Origin: Xanthobacter sp. NM-25
Lineage (GTDB): Bacteria; Pseudomonadota; Alphaproteobacteria; Rhizobiales; Xanthobacteraceae
NCBI RefSeq assembly: GCF_022138605.1
Contig: NZ_JACBFS010000004.1
Coordinates: forward strand, 124,001-188,000
Length of the DNA stretch: 64,000 nucleotides
Direction of reading: 5' to 3'
Of this stretch, positions 35,355 to 43,968 are shown one piece after another. The notes under the pieces were generated by a model that did not search any database, was not told where the DNA came from, and saw only the letters and a program-made list of their open reading frames with translations. How positions within the stretch are numbered: the stretch's first letter is position 1; every line of letters begins with the position of its first letter. Made by a program: the position numbers and the translations under genes.

Positions 35355-35470
35355 GGCTCAGGCCCTCCCGCCGCGTGGGGCATGGGGGGCGGGGCGAAGA
35401 CGAGAGGCGGCTTCGGAAGCGAAGCGGGGCGCGGTGGGGAACGTCATGGAATCGGTTCGCGAGACGAGCT

Positions 35471-36286
35471 TCAGCCGCGACTGAAGATAAGCAGGGCCAG
35501 CAGGAACACAATCTCGGCGAGCTGCTGGGTGGCCCCCGCCAGGTCGCCGGTCTGCCCGCCGATGAGCCGCACGCCAAGCCGGGCGATGATGGCGAGCGCC
35601 AGCAGCGGCGCCAGCAGGCCGGCGAACATGGCGCCGACCCCGAAGCTCGGCACCACAAGACAGGCGACGATGAGGGCCGCCGTCAACGCGCAGGCCATGG
35701 TCGCCGCCGGGCTGGGCTGGCCGAACGCGGCGGATGCCCCATCGGCTCGCGCGGGGGGAAGGGCGCGCAGCAGCAGAATGCCGGCGGCACGGGAGGCCGC
35801 GGCGGCGGCGGCCAGGGCGAACGCCGTGCGGAGCGGATTGGTGGTCGTCAACAGGGCGTCCAGCGCCGCCACCCGCAGCAGAAGGCTGAGCACCAGCGCC
35901 ACCGCGCCGAACGTGCCCACCCGGCTATCCCGCATGATGGCGAGGCGCTGCGTCCGGTCCCGCCCGCCCCCCAGGCCATCCGCCGTATCGGCGAGCCCGT
36001 CCTCGTGAACCGCGCCGGTGATGAGCACCATCACCGCCACCGCCAGGGCCGCCGACAGCAGGGTGGGGAACTGCAGGGCGCGCGCGAGCAGCAGCACACC
36101 GCCGCCAATGAGGCCGATGACGAGGCCCGCCAGGGGAATGGCATAGGCGATGCGGTCCAGGGCAGGGGCATCGTGGTCGCCGGCCTCCCGCGCTGGCAGG
36201 GGCAGGCGGGAATAGAACCGAAGGGCCATCGCCAGATCCGCCGCCAGGTGCCCCGCCAGGTCGCCGATGATTGGATTGCGCGCCAT
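35471..36286 (-). CDS. cobS: Adenosylcobinamide-GDP ribazoletransferase (cobalamin synthase)
   Basis: A 271-residue membrane protein that joins adenosylcobinamide-GDP and alpha-ribazole, the last step of nucleotide loop assembly in B12 synthesis. Visible CobS motifs: ALRFYSRLPLP near residue 21, GAVHEDGLADTADGLGGG near residue 88 (the metal-binding acidic cluster), RLAIMRDSRVGTFGAVAL and a C-terminal GGQTGDLAGATQQLAE. ATG 36286 begins the family-typical N-terminus. No cobT or cobU sits beside it and I see no cobalamin riboswitch upstream, so it is an isolated B12 gene here. Confidence 0.92.
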   Translation of the reverse strand: MARNPIIGDLAGHLAADLAMALRFYSRLPLPAREAGDHDAPALDRIAYAIPLAGLVIGLIGGGVLLLARALQFPTLLSAALAVAVMVLITGAVHEDGLADTADGLGGGRDRTQRLAIMRDSRVGTFGAVALVLSLLLRVAALDALLTTTNPLRTAFALAAAAAASRAAGILLLRALPPARADGASAAFGQPSPAATMACALTAALIVACLVVPSFGVGAMFAGLLAPLLALAIIARLGVRLIGGQTGDLAGATQQLAEIVFLLALLIFSRG

Positions 36287-36452
36287 CTCGATGCCTGTCG
36301 CTCCCGCTCCGCTGGCCCTGCTTCGCGGGCGCAGGGATTTGGGAAACTGATTTGCCGCCCGGGTCAAGGGGCGCGCCGTGACAGCGGCCAGATGTGACAA
36401 CTTTGCAACATCCTGGGGAAAACGTGGAGCGGTCACGGGCAGGGGAGGTGAC

Positions 36453-36468
36453 TTAAGCGCACGTTTAC
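36453..36468 (+). promoter_or_regulatory. CtrA-like site upstream of the LytM lipoprotein gene
   Basis: TTAA-GCGCACG-TTTAC, one mismatch to the CtrA consensus TTAA-N7-TTAAC, 50-65 bases before the start codon. Many alphaproteobacterial division genes are under CtrA control, which fits a divisome-type gene. A single near-match by eye is weak evidence. Confidence 0.3.
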
Positions 36469-36517
36469 GCCTGCGGCTTCTAATGGCCGAAGTTCTGTTG
36501 CGTGTGAGTACGGTGAA

Positions 36518-37690
36518 ATGCGTAATTCCAGCGAGACCAACGGGCGTAAAGTCTTCGCGCGACTGGCCGTGATCGGGCTGGTGTCCGGCGCGGTGGCCGG
36601 TTGCAGTGCCGACGTGGCGCGCTTCGCCGATGCCTCGGGCCCCCAGCCGCCAGCGCCGGAAGTGACCGGCTCTCTCGGCGCCGTGCCCACCGGACGGGTG
36701 GATACCCAGCCCCTGGCGCCGCCCTATGCGGCGGCCCCCGGCGCCACCGCCACGTCTTATGCCTCCCCCGCCGCCGGCCAGCCGCTCTATGGCACATCTG
36801 CCTATGGCCAGCCTGCCTATGGGGCCGCCGTGCCGGCAACCCGCGTCGCAGCCGGGGCCTCCCACGTGGTTCAGCCCGGCGAGACACTCAATTCGGTGGC
36901 GCGCCACTATCAGGTCTCTCCGGCCGCCCTCGGCACCGCGAACAACATCGCGCCCGGCATGACGGTGCGAACCGGCCAGACCCTCGTCATTCCTCCGCCA
37001 GCGCCCGGCAATCTGGCGCAGGCGGTCCCGGCGGCTCCCGCCCCGGCGCCCATGCCCCGCGCGGCCGCTCCGGCCCGCCCGGTGGTGGCGCAGGCGAGCC
37101 CCGTCGCGCCCCCGGCACCGAGCGTGCGGCCCGCGCCGACTCCGGTGGTGACTCGTGCTCCGGCGCCTGCTCCTTCGACCTCCACCGTGGCCGCACAGCC
37201 CCTGGCCGCGCCGGCGCCCACCAAGACAGCCGCCGTACAGCCGAAGGTTGAGACCGCCGCCAAGGTGAGCGCCGTCGAGCCCGAGGATACGCCCCGCGCC
37301 GCCGGAAGCGGCCCGCAGTTCCGCGCCCCGGTGCGCGGGCGCGTGATCGCTTCCTTCGGTCCCAAGCCCGGTGGCGCCCACAATGATGGCGTCAATTTCG
37401 CGGTGCCGTCGGGCACCGCCGTGCGCGCCGCCGAGGATGGCGTCGTTGCCTATGCCGGGAACGAGCTGAAGGGGTACGGCAATCTGGTGCTGATCAAGCA
37501 CGCCGATGGCTATGTCACCGCCTATGCCCATGCCAGCGAGCTGGATGTGAAGCGCGGCGATACGGTGCGCCGGGGCCAGATCATCGCCAAGGCGGGCCAG
37601 AGCGGCAATGTGCAGAGCCCGCAGCTCCACTTCGAGATCCGGAAGGGCTCGACCGCGGTCGATCCCTCCCGATACGTGGCCGGGCTCTGA
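36518..37690 (+). CDS. LysM/LytM (M23-fold) lipoprotein, probably a non-enzymatic amidase activator
   Basis: A 390-residue envelope protein. A lipobox VAGC near residue 28 ends the signal peptide. One LysM domain follows (SHVVQPGETLNSVARHYQVS to LVIP, about residues 115-160), then a Pro/Ala linker and a C-terminal M23/LytM domain (residues 270-385). Key metallopeptidase ligands are changed: the H-x-G-x-D site reads N289-D-G-V-N293, and the H-x-H site reads Q369-L-H371. Only H338 (YAH) and H371 remain. As in EnvC, NlpD and DipM, this points to an activator of peptidoglycan hydrolases rather than a peptidase. A strong terminator follows, then nagZ. Confidence 0.9.
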   Translation: MRNSSETNGRKVFARLAVIGLVSGAVAGCSADVARFADASGPQPPAPEVTGSLGAVPTGRVDTQPLAPPYAAAPGATATSYASPAAGQPLYGTSAYGQPAYGAAVPATRVAAGASHVVQPGETLNSVARHYQVSPAALGTANNIAPGMTVRTGQTLVIPPPAPGNLAQAVPAAPAPAPMPRAAAPARPVVAQASPVAPPAPSVRPAPTPVVTRAPAPAPSTSTVAAQPLAAPAPTKTAAVQPKVETAAKVSAVEPEDTPRAAGSGPQFRAPVRGRVIASFGPKPGGAHNDGVNFAVPSGTAVRAAEDGVVAYAGNELKGYGNLVLIKHADGYVTAYAHASELDVKRGDTVRRGQIIAKAGQSGNVQSPQLHFEIRKGSTAVDPSRYVAGL

Positions 37691-37714
37691 CCTGGTCCGC
37701 AACAGAACCACCTG

Positions 37715-37740
37715 AGGCCGGGCTCGTCCCGGCCTTTTTT
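37715..37740 (+). terminator. Intrinsic terminator after the LytM lipoprotein gene
   Basis: Stem AGGCCGGG/CCCGGCCT with a five-base loop (CTCGT), followed by a run of T, 25 bases after the stop codon. Textbook rho-independent form on the plus strand. Confidence 0.88.
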
Positions 37741-37811
37741 ATGCGCGCCTGCATGGCGCGTGTGTGCGGTTCACCTTGACGGTGGGTGAGCGGCGCCTAT
37801 AGGGGCAGGTC

Positions 37812-38825
37812 ATGAGGTCACGGGCTTTCATTGCCGGCTGTTCCGGCCTTCGGCTCACGGCAGAGGAGCGCGCATTCTTCGCCGCCTCCGCGCCATGGGG
37901 TTTCATTCTCTTCGCACGCAATGTGGAGACGCCCGATCAGGTGCGTGGCCTGGTGGAGGAGCTGCGTGCCGCCGTGGGGTGGCAAGCGCCGGTCTTGATC
38001 GACCAGGAAGGTGGCCGGGTGCAGCGGCTGCGCCCGCCCCATTGGCATGACGATCCGCCCGCCGAAGCGTTCGGGACCCTCTATCTGCGCGATCCTCAGG
38101 CGGCGCTGACCGCGGTGCGGCTCAATTCCCAGGCCATCGCCGCCGATCTCATGGATCTCGGCATTGATGTGGATTGCCTGCCCGTAGCGGATCTGCGGCA
38201 TCCCGACGGCCACGGCATCATCGGCAATCGCGCCTATGGCACGACGCCGGAGGCGGTGGCCGCCCTGGCCCGCGAAGCGGCGGCCGGGCTGCTGGATTGC
38301 GGCGTGCTGCCGGTGCTGAAACATATCCCCGGGCATGGCCGCGCGCCCGCCGACAGCCACGAGCGCCTGCCCGTGGTCACAGCCGACCGCGCCGTGCTTG
38401 AGGCGGCGGATTTCGAGGCGTTCCGCCGGTTGCGCGACCTGCCGCTGGCGATGACTGCCCATGTGGTCTATGCGGCCATCGACCCCGAGCGGCCGGCCAC
38501 CACCTCCGCGGTGATGATCGGTGAGGTGATCCGCAGCTTCATCGGATTCGATGGGCTGTTGATGAGCGATGACCTGTCCATGGGCGCGCTGGCGGGTGAT
38601 CTGGGTAGCCGGAGCCGTGCCGCCATCGCCGCCGGCTGCGATCTTCTGCTCCACTGCAACGGCAAGATGGAGGAGATGGAACCGGTGGCCGAGGCAGCGC
38701 CGGCCCTTGAAGGCCTTGCGGCCGACCGTGCCGCGCGCGCCCTGGCGCTGCGGGAAGGGACGGTGCCGGTGGATCCCGCAGGCCTGCGCGCGGAGGTGCG
38801 CCGGCTGCTCGACGCCGGAGCGTGA
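37812..38825 (+). CDS. nagZ: Beta-N-acetylhexosaminidase NagZ
   Basis: A 337-residue glycoside hydrolase family 3 enzyme that removes N-acetylglucosamine from anhydro-muropeptides in the cytoplasm during cell wall recycling. Visible: GFILFARNVETPDQVRGLVEEL, LIDQEGGRVQRL, the signature VLKHIPGHGRAPADSHERLP with the NagZ His-Asp catalytic pair near residue 175, and the nucleophile Asp in DGLLMSDDLSMGAL near residue 254. Its stop overlaps the scpA GTG. It starts a nagZ-scpA-scpB group conserved in Rhizobiales. Confidence 0.95.
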   Translation: MRSRAFIAGCSGLRLTAEERAFFAASAPWGFILFARNVETPDQVRGLVEELRAAVGWQAPVLIDQEGGRVQRLRPPHWHDDPPAEAFGTLYLRDPQAALTAVRLNSQAIAADLMDLGIDVDCLPVADLRHPDGHGIIGNRAYGTTPEAVAALAREAAAGLLDCGVLPVLKHIPGHGRAPADSHERLPVVTADRAVLEAADFEAFRRLRDLPLAMTAHVVYAAIDPERPATTSAVMIGEVIRSFIGFDGLLMSDDLSMGALAGDLGSRSRAAIAAGCDLLLHCNGKMEEMEPVAEAAPALEGLAADRAARALALREGTVPVDPAGLRAEVRRLLDAGA

Positions 38826-39703
38826 GCATGGTGGACGACGACAGCGCCTTCGCAGACCCGGCGGACCTTTCCGCAGGCGGTGGCGAGGGCGCCTTCGTCG
38901 TCGACCTCGACGGCTTCGAGGGGCCGCTCGACCTTTTATTGGCCCTGGCGCGTACCCAGAAGGTCGATCTCACCCGCATCTCAATCCTCGAGCTGGCTGA
39001 TCAGTATCTCAGCTTCATCGAGCAGGCGCGTCGCGGGCGCCTGGAGCTGGCGGCCGATTATCTGGTGATGGCGGCGTGGCTCGCCTATCTCAAATCCCGC
39101 CTGTTATTGCCCGCGCCACCGCAGGAGGAGGGCCCCAGCGCTGAGGAGCTGGCCGCCGCCTTCACCCGGCGCCTGCGTCACCTGGAGCGCATCCGCAGGG
39201 CCTCGGAACAGCTCATGGCGCGCCCGCAGATGGGGCGGGAGCTGTTCGCGCGGGCCCGCCCGGAAGCCACGGAACGCAGCCCGCGGCCGGTGGTCTATGT
39301 GGCGAGCCTCTATGATCTGCTGTCCGCCTACGCCCTTCAGCGCCAGACCGAGGCCCTGTCGACGGTCACTCTCAAGATGCGTGCTGTCTGGTCACTGGCC
39401 GACGCGCGCGAGCGGCTGGAACGGCTGCTGGGGCGGGATCTGACCGCGGACTGGATGCGGCTCGACCAATTCCTGCTAGAGTATCTCACCGAGCCGGACC
39501 AGCGGGCCACGGCGCTGGCCTCCAGCTTTTCCGCCACCCTGGAGATGGTGCGCGAGGGGCTGGTGGATATTCGCCAGGAAGCGCCGTTCGCGCCGCTCTG
39601 GCTGCGCGCCCGGGGGGCGGCTGTAGCGGCCCCTGTGGGAGATGCGCCGGAGGAGGGCGCGGCGGCCGAGGGGGCAGGGCCGCCACGGAGCGAGGACACA
39701 TGA
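38822..39703 (+). CDS. scpA: Segregation and condensation protein A
   Basis: Kleisin subunit that bridges SMC heads in chromosome condensation, 293 aa. Visible: FEGPLDLLLALARTQKVDLTRISI near residue 32 (N-terminal helical domain) and YLVMAAWLAYLKSRLLLP, both family hallmarks, and a C-terminal winged-helix part. It can start at GTG 38822, overlapping the nagZ stop (GTGA), or at ATG 38828. The C-terminal tail is Ala/Gly-rich. Its TGA overlaps the scpB ATG. Confidence 0.93.
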   Translation: MSMVDDDSAFADPADLSAGGGEGAFVVDLDGFEGPLDLLLALARTQKVDLTRISILELADQYLSFIEQARRGRLELAADYLVMAAWLAYLKSRLLLPAPPQEEGPSAEELAAAFTRRLRHLERIRRASEQLMARPQMGRELFARARPEATERSPRPVVYVASLYDLLSAYALQRQTEALSTVTLKMRAVWSLADARERLERLLGRDLTADWMRLDQFLLEYLTEPDQRATALASSFSATLEMVREGLVDIRQEAPFAPLWLRARGAAVAAPVGDAPEEGAAAEGAGPPRSEDT

Positions 39704-40419
39704 CACGGCCCGCGCCGCGGATCGACCTTTTCGATGTGCGTCCCGATGACGAGCGGGCGGTCGCCTTCGCGCGGGATCTGCGGGTGATCGAAGCTCTGCT
39801 ATTCACCGCGTCCCAGCCGCTGGAGGCCCGTGCCTTCCGCCCGCACCTGTCCGCGGGCGCGGATCTCGACGCCCTGATGGAGGCTCTGACCCAGGATTAT
39901 GCCCGTCGCGGGGTGAATGTGGCGCGGGTCGCCGGCGGCTGGATGCTGCGCACCGCTCCCGATCTCGCCCCGGCGCTGGCCGATTTGGCGCCCGAGCAGC
40001 GCAAGCTGTCTCGGGCGGCCGTCGAGGTGCTGGCCATCATCGCCTATCACCAGCCGGTGACCCGCGCGGAGATTGAGGAGATCCGCGGCGTCTCCACCTC
40101 AAAGGGCACTCTGGACGTGCTGTTGGAAACCGGCTGGATCCGCCTGCGCGGGCGGCGGCGCGCCCCTGGCCGGCCGGTGACCTACGGCACCACGCCGGCC
40201 TTCCTGGTGCATTTCGGCCTCGATTCCGTGGGCGACCTGCCGGGAATGGATGAGCTCAAGGGGGCCGGTCTGCTGGATGGGCGCATCCCTGCCGGCTTCA
40301 CCATTCCCCTGCCCACCGACGATCCCGAGCTGCAGGCGGATGAAGAGGCGCTGGAGGCCGATCCACTCGACTTCACATTGTCGCCACCCCCCTCCGACGA
40401 CCCCGCGGAAACGGAGTGA
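39700..40419 (+). CDS. scpB: Segregation and condensation protein B
   Basis: Kite protein partner of ScpA/SMC, 239 aa. It has two winged-helix domains: VIEALLFTASQPLEARAF near residue 30 and LSRAAVEVLAIIAYHQPVTRAEIEEIRG near residue 105, the latter a family signature, followed by VLLETGWIRLRGRR. ATGA overlap with scpA shows translational coupling. The acidic C-terminal tail (residues 205-239) is unconserved. Confidence 0.94.
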   Translation: MTRPAPRIDLFDVRPDDERAVAFARDLRVIEALLFTASQPLEARAFRPHLSAGADLDALMEALTQDYARRGVNVARVAGGWMLRTAPDLAPALADLAPEQRKLSRAAVEVLAIIAYHQPVTRAEIEEIRGVSTSKGTLDVLLETGWIRLRGRRRAPGRPVTYGTTPAFLVHFGLDSVGDLPGMDELKGAGLLDGRIPAGFTIPLPTDDPELQADEEALEADPLDFTLSPPPSDDPAETE

Positions 40420-40611
40420 GCCGCCCGGGGGCACGGCCCAAATGTCCCCCGCGCACCGGCACTTGGTGCATCGCAACATCAATTGCATGCAAGTCGCCTG
40501 TGGATGCCGGGGGAGTCCTTGTTTTCGCCGCGCGCGGGGCATACTGTCCAATTTCACCAGACCCGAGCGCTCCGGCCTTGGGCGAGAATCACCTCTCGGA
40601 GGATGACCGGA

Positions 40612-40842
40612 ATGGGTTCGTTGAGCATCTGGCACTGGATCGTGGTGCTGGCCGTGGTGCTCCTGTTGTTCGGTCGGGGCAAGATCTCCGACCTGATGGG
40701 CGACGTGGCGAAGGGCATCAAGTCCTTCAAGAAGGGCATGGCGGACGATGACGAGCCGGCCAAGCCGGCTGCGTCCGAGGCGCCGCGTCCGCTCCCCAAC
40801 CAGACCACCAGCGCCACCGAGGGCGAGAAGAAGGCCGTCTGA
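40612..40842 (+). CDS. tatA: Twin-arginine translocase subunit TatA
   Basis: A 76-residue TatA: an N-terminal membrane helix (WHWIVVLAVVLLLFG), the hinge GRGKISDLMGDVAKGIKSFKKGM forming the amphipathic helix, then a polar tail. I start at ATG 40612 (MGSLSIWHW), nine bases after GGAGG; ATG 40603 is in frame but sits on the ribosome binding site. A 192-bp gap after scpB suggests its own promoter. It heads tatABC. Confidence 0.93.
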   Translation: MGSLSIWHWIVVLAVVLLLFGRGKISDLMGDVAKGIKSFKKGMADDDEPAKPAASEAPRPLPNQTTSATEGEKKAV

Positions 40843-40905
40843 GGCCGCGCTTCTCCCTGATGCGTTGAAGGAGGGCCACGGCACGGCCGTGGGCTTGAGG
40901 CGCTC

Positions 40906-41517
40906 ATGTTCGATATCGGCTGGTCCGAGCTGATGCTGATCGGCATTGTGGCGCTGATCGTCATCGGCCCGAAGGAGCTGCCCTCGGTGCTGCGCACCGT
41001 CGGCCGCACGGTGACGAAGCTGCGCCGGATGGCCGGCGAGTTTCAGGGGCAGTTCCAGGACGCCTTGCGCGAGGCGGACATCGCCGACATGCGCAAGGAG
41101 ATCAGCGATGTGACGGACAGTGCCCGTTCCACGCTGAACTCCATCGGCGCCACCAGCACCTTCGATCCGCTGCGCACCATCCGCGACGAAATCCGTGCGA
41201 CGGTGGAAGGTGGCGCGAAGGCGGAGCCCGAGATCCCGGCGGCGCCGCTCGCCGGCCCTGCCGCCAGTGCGCCGGACCCGCTGAGCGCCGTGCGCGATGA
41301 AATCCGCGCCACCGTCAGCGCCGCGACCCGCCCGGCGGGCGCGGCTCCTGAGGCGCTGATCGCGCAGGACGTTGCCCCGGCGCCACTGCCCACCCTGGAC
41401 GAGATGCTGCCTCCGCCCCCCAACGACCCGCTGCCCCCGCCGGTGTTCCCGCTCGCCGAGCCACCGGTGTCGCCCGCTTCCCCGCAGAGCCCTGCCGCCC
41501 CGACGAGCCCGCAATGA
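40906..41517 (+). CDS. tatB: Twin-arginine translocase subunit TatB
   Basis: A 203-residue Tat substrate receptor subunit. The N-terminal helix FDIGWSELMLIGIVALIVIG, then PKELPSVLRTVGRTVTKLRRMAGEF, is typical TatB. The long tail contains a repeated block, DPLRTIRDEIRATV and DPLSAVRDEIRATV (about residues 86-99 and 124-137), then a Pro-rich end. GAGG precedes the ATG. Its stop overlaps tatC (ATGA). Confidence 0.93.
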   Translation: MFDIGWSELMLIGIVALIVIGPKELPSVLRTVGRTVTKLRRMAGEFQGQFQDALREADIADMRKEISDVTDSARSTLNSIGATSTFDPLRTIRDEIRATVEGGAKAEPEIPAAPLAGPAASAPDPLSAVRDEIRATVSAATRPAGAAPEALIAQDVAPAPLPTLDEMLPPPPNDPLPPPVFPLAEPPVSPASPQSPAAPTSPQ

Positions 41518-42320
41518 GCGACGAGGACAATATCGACGCCTCGAAGGCGCCGCTCATGGACCACCTGATTGAACTCAGGTCTCGCCTCATCAAATCGGTG
41601 GTGGCGTTTCTGGTGGCCTTCTTCCTCTGCTTCACCCTGGCGAAGCAGATCTACAACATCCTTCTGTGGCCCTATGAGTTCGCCTCCGGCTTCGCGCCGG
41701 GCATCAAGCTCATCTACACGGCGCCGCAGGAATTTTTGTTCACCCAGATCAAGCTCGGCATGTTCGGCGCCGCCTTCCTGTCATTCCCGGTGGTGGCGGC
41801 GCAGGTCTACATGTTCGTGGCGCCGGGGCTCTACAAGCATGAGAAGGCGGCCTTCCGGCCGTATCTCATCGCCACCCCCATCTGCTTCCTCATCGGCGCG
41901 GCGTTCGTCTATTTCGTCGCCATGCCGCTGGCCATGACCTACTTCCTGAACATGCAGCAGGCGGGCGGTGACGGGCAGGCGGAGATTTCGCTGCTGCCGC
42001 GGGTGTCGGAATATCTTTCCCTCATCACCACGCTGATCCTGGCATTCGGCATCTGCTTCCAGCTGCCGGTGGTGCTCACCCTGCTGGCGCGCATCGGCAT
42101 CGTCACCCAGGAGATGCTTAAGAAGTCCCGCCGTTATGCCATCGTGGGGGTCTTCATTCTGGCGGCGGTGCTGACACCGCCGGATGTGGTCAGCCAGCTC
42201 TCCCTTGCCCTGCCGACCCTCCTTCTCTACGAGGTGTCCGTCTATCTGGTGGGGCTCGTCGAAAAGCGGCGGGCGGCGGAAGAGGCGGCCCGCGACGCGG
42301 CCGAATCGACCGCCGACTGA
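41514..42320 (+). CDS. tatC: Twin-arginine translocase subunit TatC
   Basis: A 268-residue inner membrane protein with six helices that recognises twin-arginine signal peptides. Visible: PLMDHLIELRSRLIKSV at the N-terminus (family signature), EFLFTQIKLGMF, VAPGLYKHEKAAFRPY, FGICFQLPVVL and the C-terminal AVLTPPDVVSQLSLALP. The four-base overlap with tatB confirms the operon. Confidence 0.97.
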   Translation: MSDEDNIDASKAPLMDHLIELRSRLIKSVVAFLVAFFLCFTLAKQIYNILLWPYEFASGFAPGIKLIYTAPQEFLFTQIKLGMFGAAFLSFPVVAAQVYMFVAPGLYKHEKAAFRPYLIATPICFLIGAAFVYFVAMPLAMTYFLNMQQAGGDGQAEISLLPRVSEYLSLITTLILAFGICFQLPVVLTLLARIGIVTQEMLKKSRRYAIVGVFILAAVLTPPDVVSQLSLALPTLLLYEVSVYLVGLVEKRRAAEEAARDAAESTAD

Positions 42321-42450
42321 GGCGGACGGCGTCCCATCAGCAACGATTTGTGGCGCGCGGCGGGCCGCCGTGCCCTCGGCCTCGGGCAAGCCCCCGGGCT
42401 GAAGGTGCTGGGGCGGCGCCGGGCGCCGATGCACGCGGCGGAGCCTTGCC

Positions 42451-43920
42451 ATGCACGATATCAAATGGATCCGGGAACAGCCGGAGGGCCTCGTCACCGC
42501 CCTTTCGCGGCGTGGCGGCAATGCGCCCGAGGCGCAGCTGGCCGCTGACATCCTGGTGAAGAAGCTGATCGGCCTCGATGAGCAGCGCCGCGCCAGCCTC
42601 ACCCGGCTGGAGGGACTTCTCGCCCGCCGCAACGCCGCCTCCAAGGAGATCGGCCAGGCCAAGGCCCAGAAGGACGAGGCCAAGGCCCAGGCCTTGATGG
42701 CGGAAGTGGCCAGGATCAAGGAAGACGTCCCGGCGCTGGAAGCCGAGGTGAAGGCGGTGGAGCAGGCGCTCAACGACGAGCTCGCCGCCATTCCCAACGT
42801 GCCCCTGGCCGACGTCCCCGATGGCAAGGACGAGCACGAGAATGTGGAGCGCAGCCGGTTCGGAGCGCCCCGCTCCTATGCCTTCACCCCCAAGCAGCAT
42901 TTCGAGATCGGTGAAGGCCTCGGCCAGATGGATTTCGAGACCGCGGCCAAGCTCTCCGGCGCACGCTTCGTGGTGAACAAGGGGCCGATGGCGCGGCTGG
43001 AGCGGGCGCTTGGCCAATTGTTCCTCGACACCCACACGGGCGAGCACGGCTACATGGAAGTGAACCCGCCGGTGCTGGTGCGGGACGAGACCATGTATGG
43101 CACCGCCCAGCTGCCGAAATTCGCCGACGATCAGTTCTTCACCTTTCGCGCGGCCGAGTTCGAGGCGGCGGTGACCGAGGCGCAGGTCAACGCATCGCGG
43201 GAAGTGAGCGCCCTCATCGCCGGCGGGGCGGATGTCGCCGCCGCGCTCGATCAGGTGAGCCTCGCGGCCCATATCAAGTCGCTGGAGCTCACCAACCGGC
43301 TGTGGCTGGTGCCCACCGCCGAGGTGCCGCTGACCAACCTGGTGCGGGAGGCCATCCTGTCCGAGGACGAGCTGCCGCTGCGCCTGACCGCGCTCACCAA
43401 TTGCTTCCGCGCCGAGGCCGGTGCCGCCGGGCGCGACACCCGCGGCATGATCCGCCAGCACCAGTTCAACAAGGTGGAGCTGGTCTCCATCACCGCGCCG
43501 GAGAAGTCGGCGGAAGAGCATGAGCGCATGCTCGCCTGCGCCGAGGCGGTGCTGAAGAAGCTGGATCTGCATTATCGCGTGGTGACGCTGTGCACCGGCG
43601 ACATGGGCTTCGCCTCGCAGAAGACCTACGACATCGAGGTGTGGCTGCCGGGGCAGGCGGCGTTCCGCGAAATCTCCTCCTGCTCGGTGTGCGGCGATTT
43701 CCAGGCCCGCCGCATGAACGCCCGCTTCCGCCCGGCGGATGCCAAGGACGGCAAGGGGGCGCCGCGCTTCCTGCACACGCTCAACGGCTCGGGCGTGGCG
43801 GTCGGCCGGGCCCTGGTGGCGGTGCTGGAGACCTACCAGCAGGAGAACGGCGCCGTGGCGGTGCCCGACGCCCTGGCGCCCTATATGGGCGGGCTGAAGG
43901 TGATCGAGAAGCTGAGCTGA
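42451..43920 (+). CDS. serS: Seryl-tRNA synthetase
   Basis: Class II synthetase for tRNA-Ser (and selenocysteine tRNA where present), 489 aa. An N-terminal coiled-coil arm (about residues 30-110), motif 2 (TNCFRAEAGAAGRDTRGMIRQHQFNKVELV) and motif 3 (TLNGSGVAVGRALVAVLE) are clear. PTAEVPLTN opens the active site. It is longer than the usual 420-430 residues: about 35-40 extra residues, Ala-rich and probably helical, lie between LPKFADDQFF and LWLVPTAEV (roughly residues 231-283). Confidence 0.96.
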   Translation: MHDIKWIREQPEGLVTALSRRGGNAPEAQLAADILVKKLIGLDEQRRASLTRLEGLLARRNAASKEIGQAKAQKDEAKAQALMAEVARIKEDVPALEAEVKAVEQALNDELAAIPNVPLADVPDGKDEHENVERSRFGAPRSYAFTPKQHFEIGEGLGQMDFETAAKLSGARFVVNKGPMARLERALGQLFLDTHTGEHGYMEVNPPVLVRDETMYGTAQLPKFADDQFFTFRAAEFEAAVTEAQVNASREVSALIAGGADVAAALDQVSLAAHIKSLELTNRLWLVPTAEVPLTNLVREAILSEDELPLRLTALTNCFRAEAGAAGRDTRGMIRQHQFNKVELVSITAPEKSAEEHERMLACAEAVLKKLDLHYRVVTLCTGDMGFASQKTYDIEVWLPGQAAFREISSCSVCGDFQARRMNARFRPADAKDGKGAPRFLHTLNGSGVAVGRALVAVLETYQQENGAVAVPDALAPYMGGLKVIEKLS

Positions 43921-43968
43921 GGGCGCGGCGACGCGCCGGCACGGTGATGAACATGGGGAAGGACGCAG

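Noticed and set aside
35471..37711. 746-residue minus-strand frame reading through cobS
   Set aside because: Only the last 271 residues are CobS; the rest is antisense to the LytM lipoprotein gene.
40519..40545. Promoter TTGTTT...CATACT before tatA
   Set aside because: The spacer is only 15 bases. A tatA promoter in this gap is likely but this pair is not convincing.
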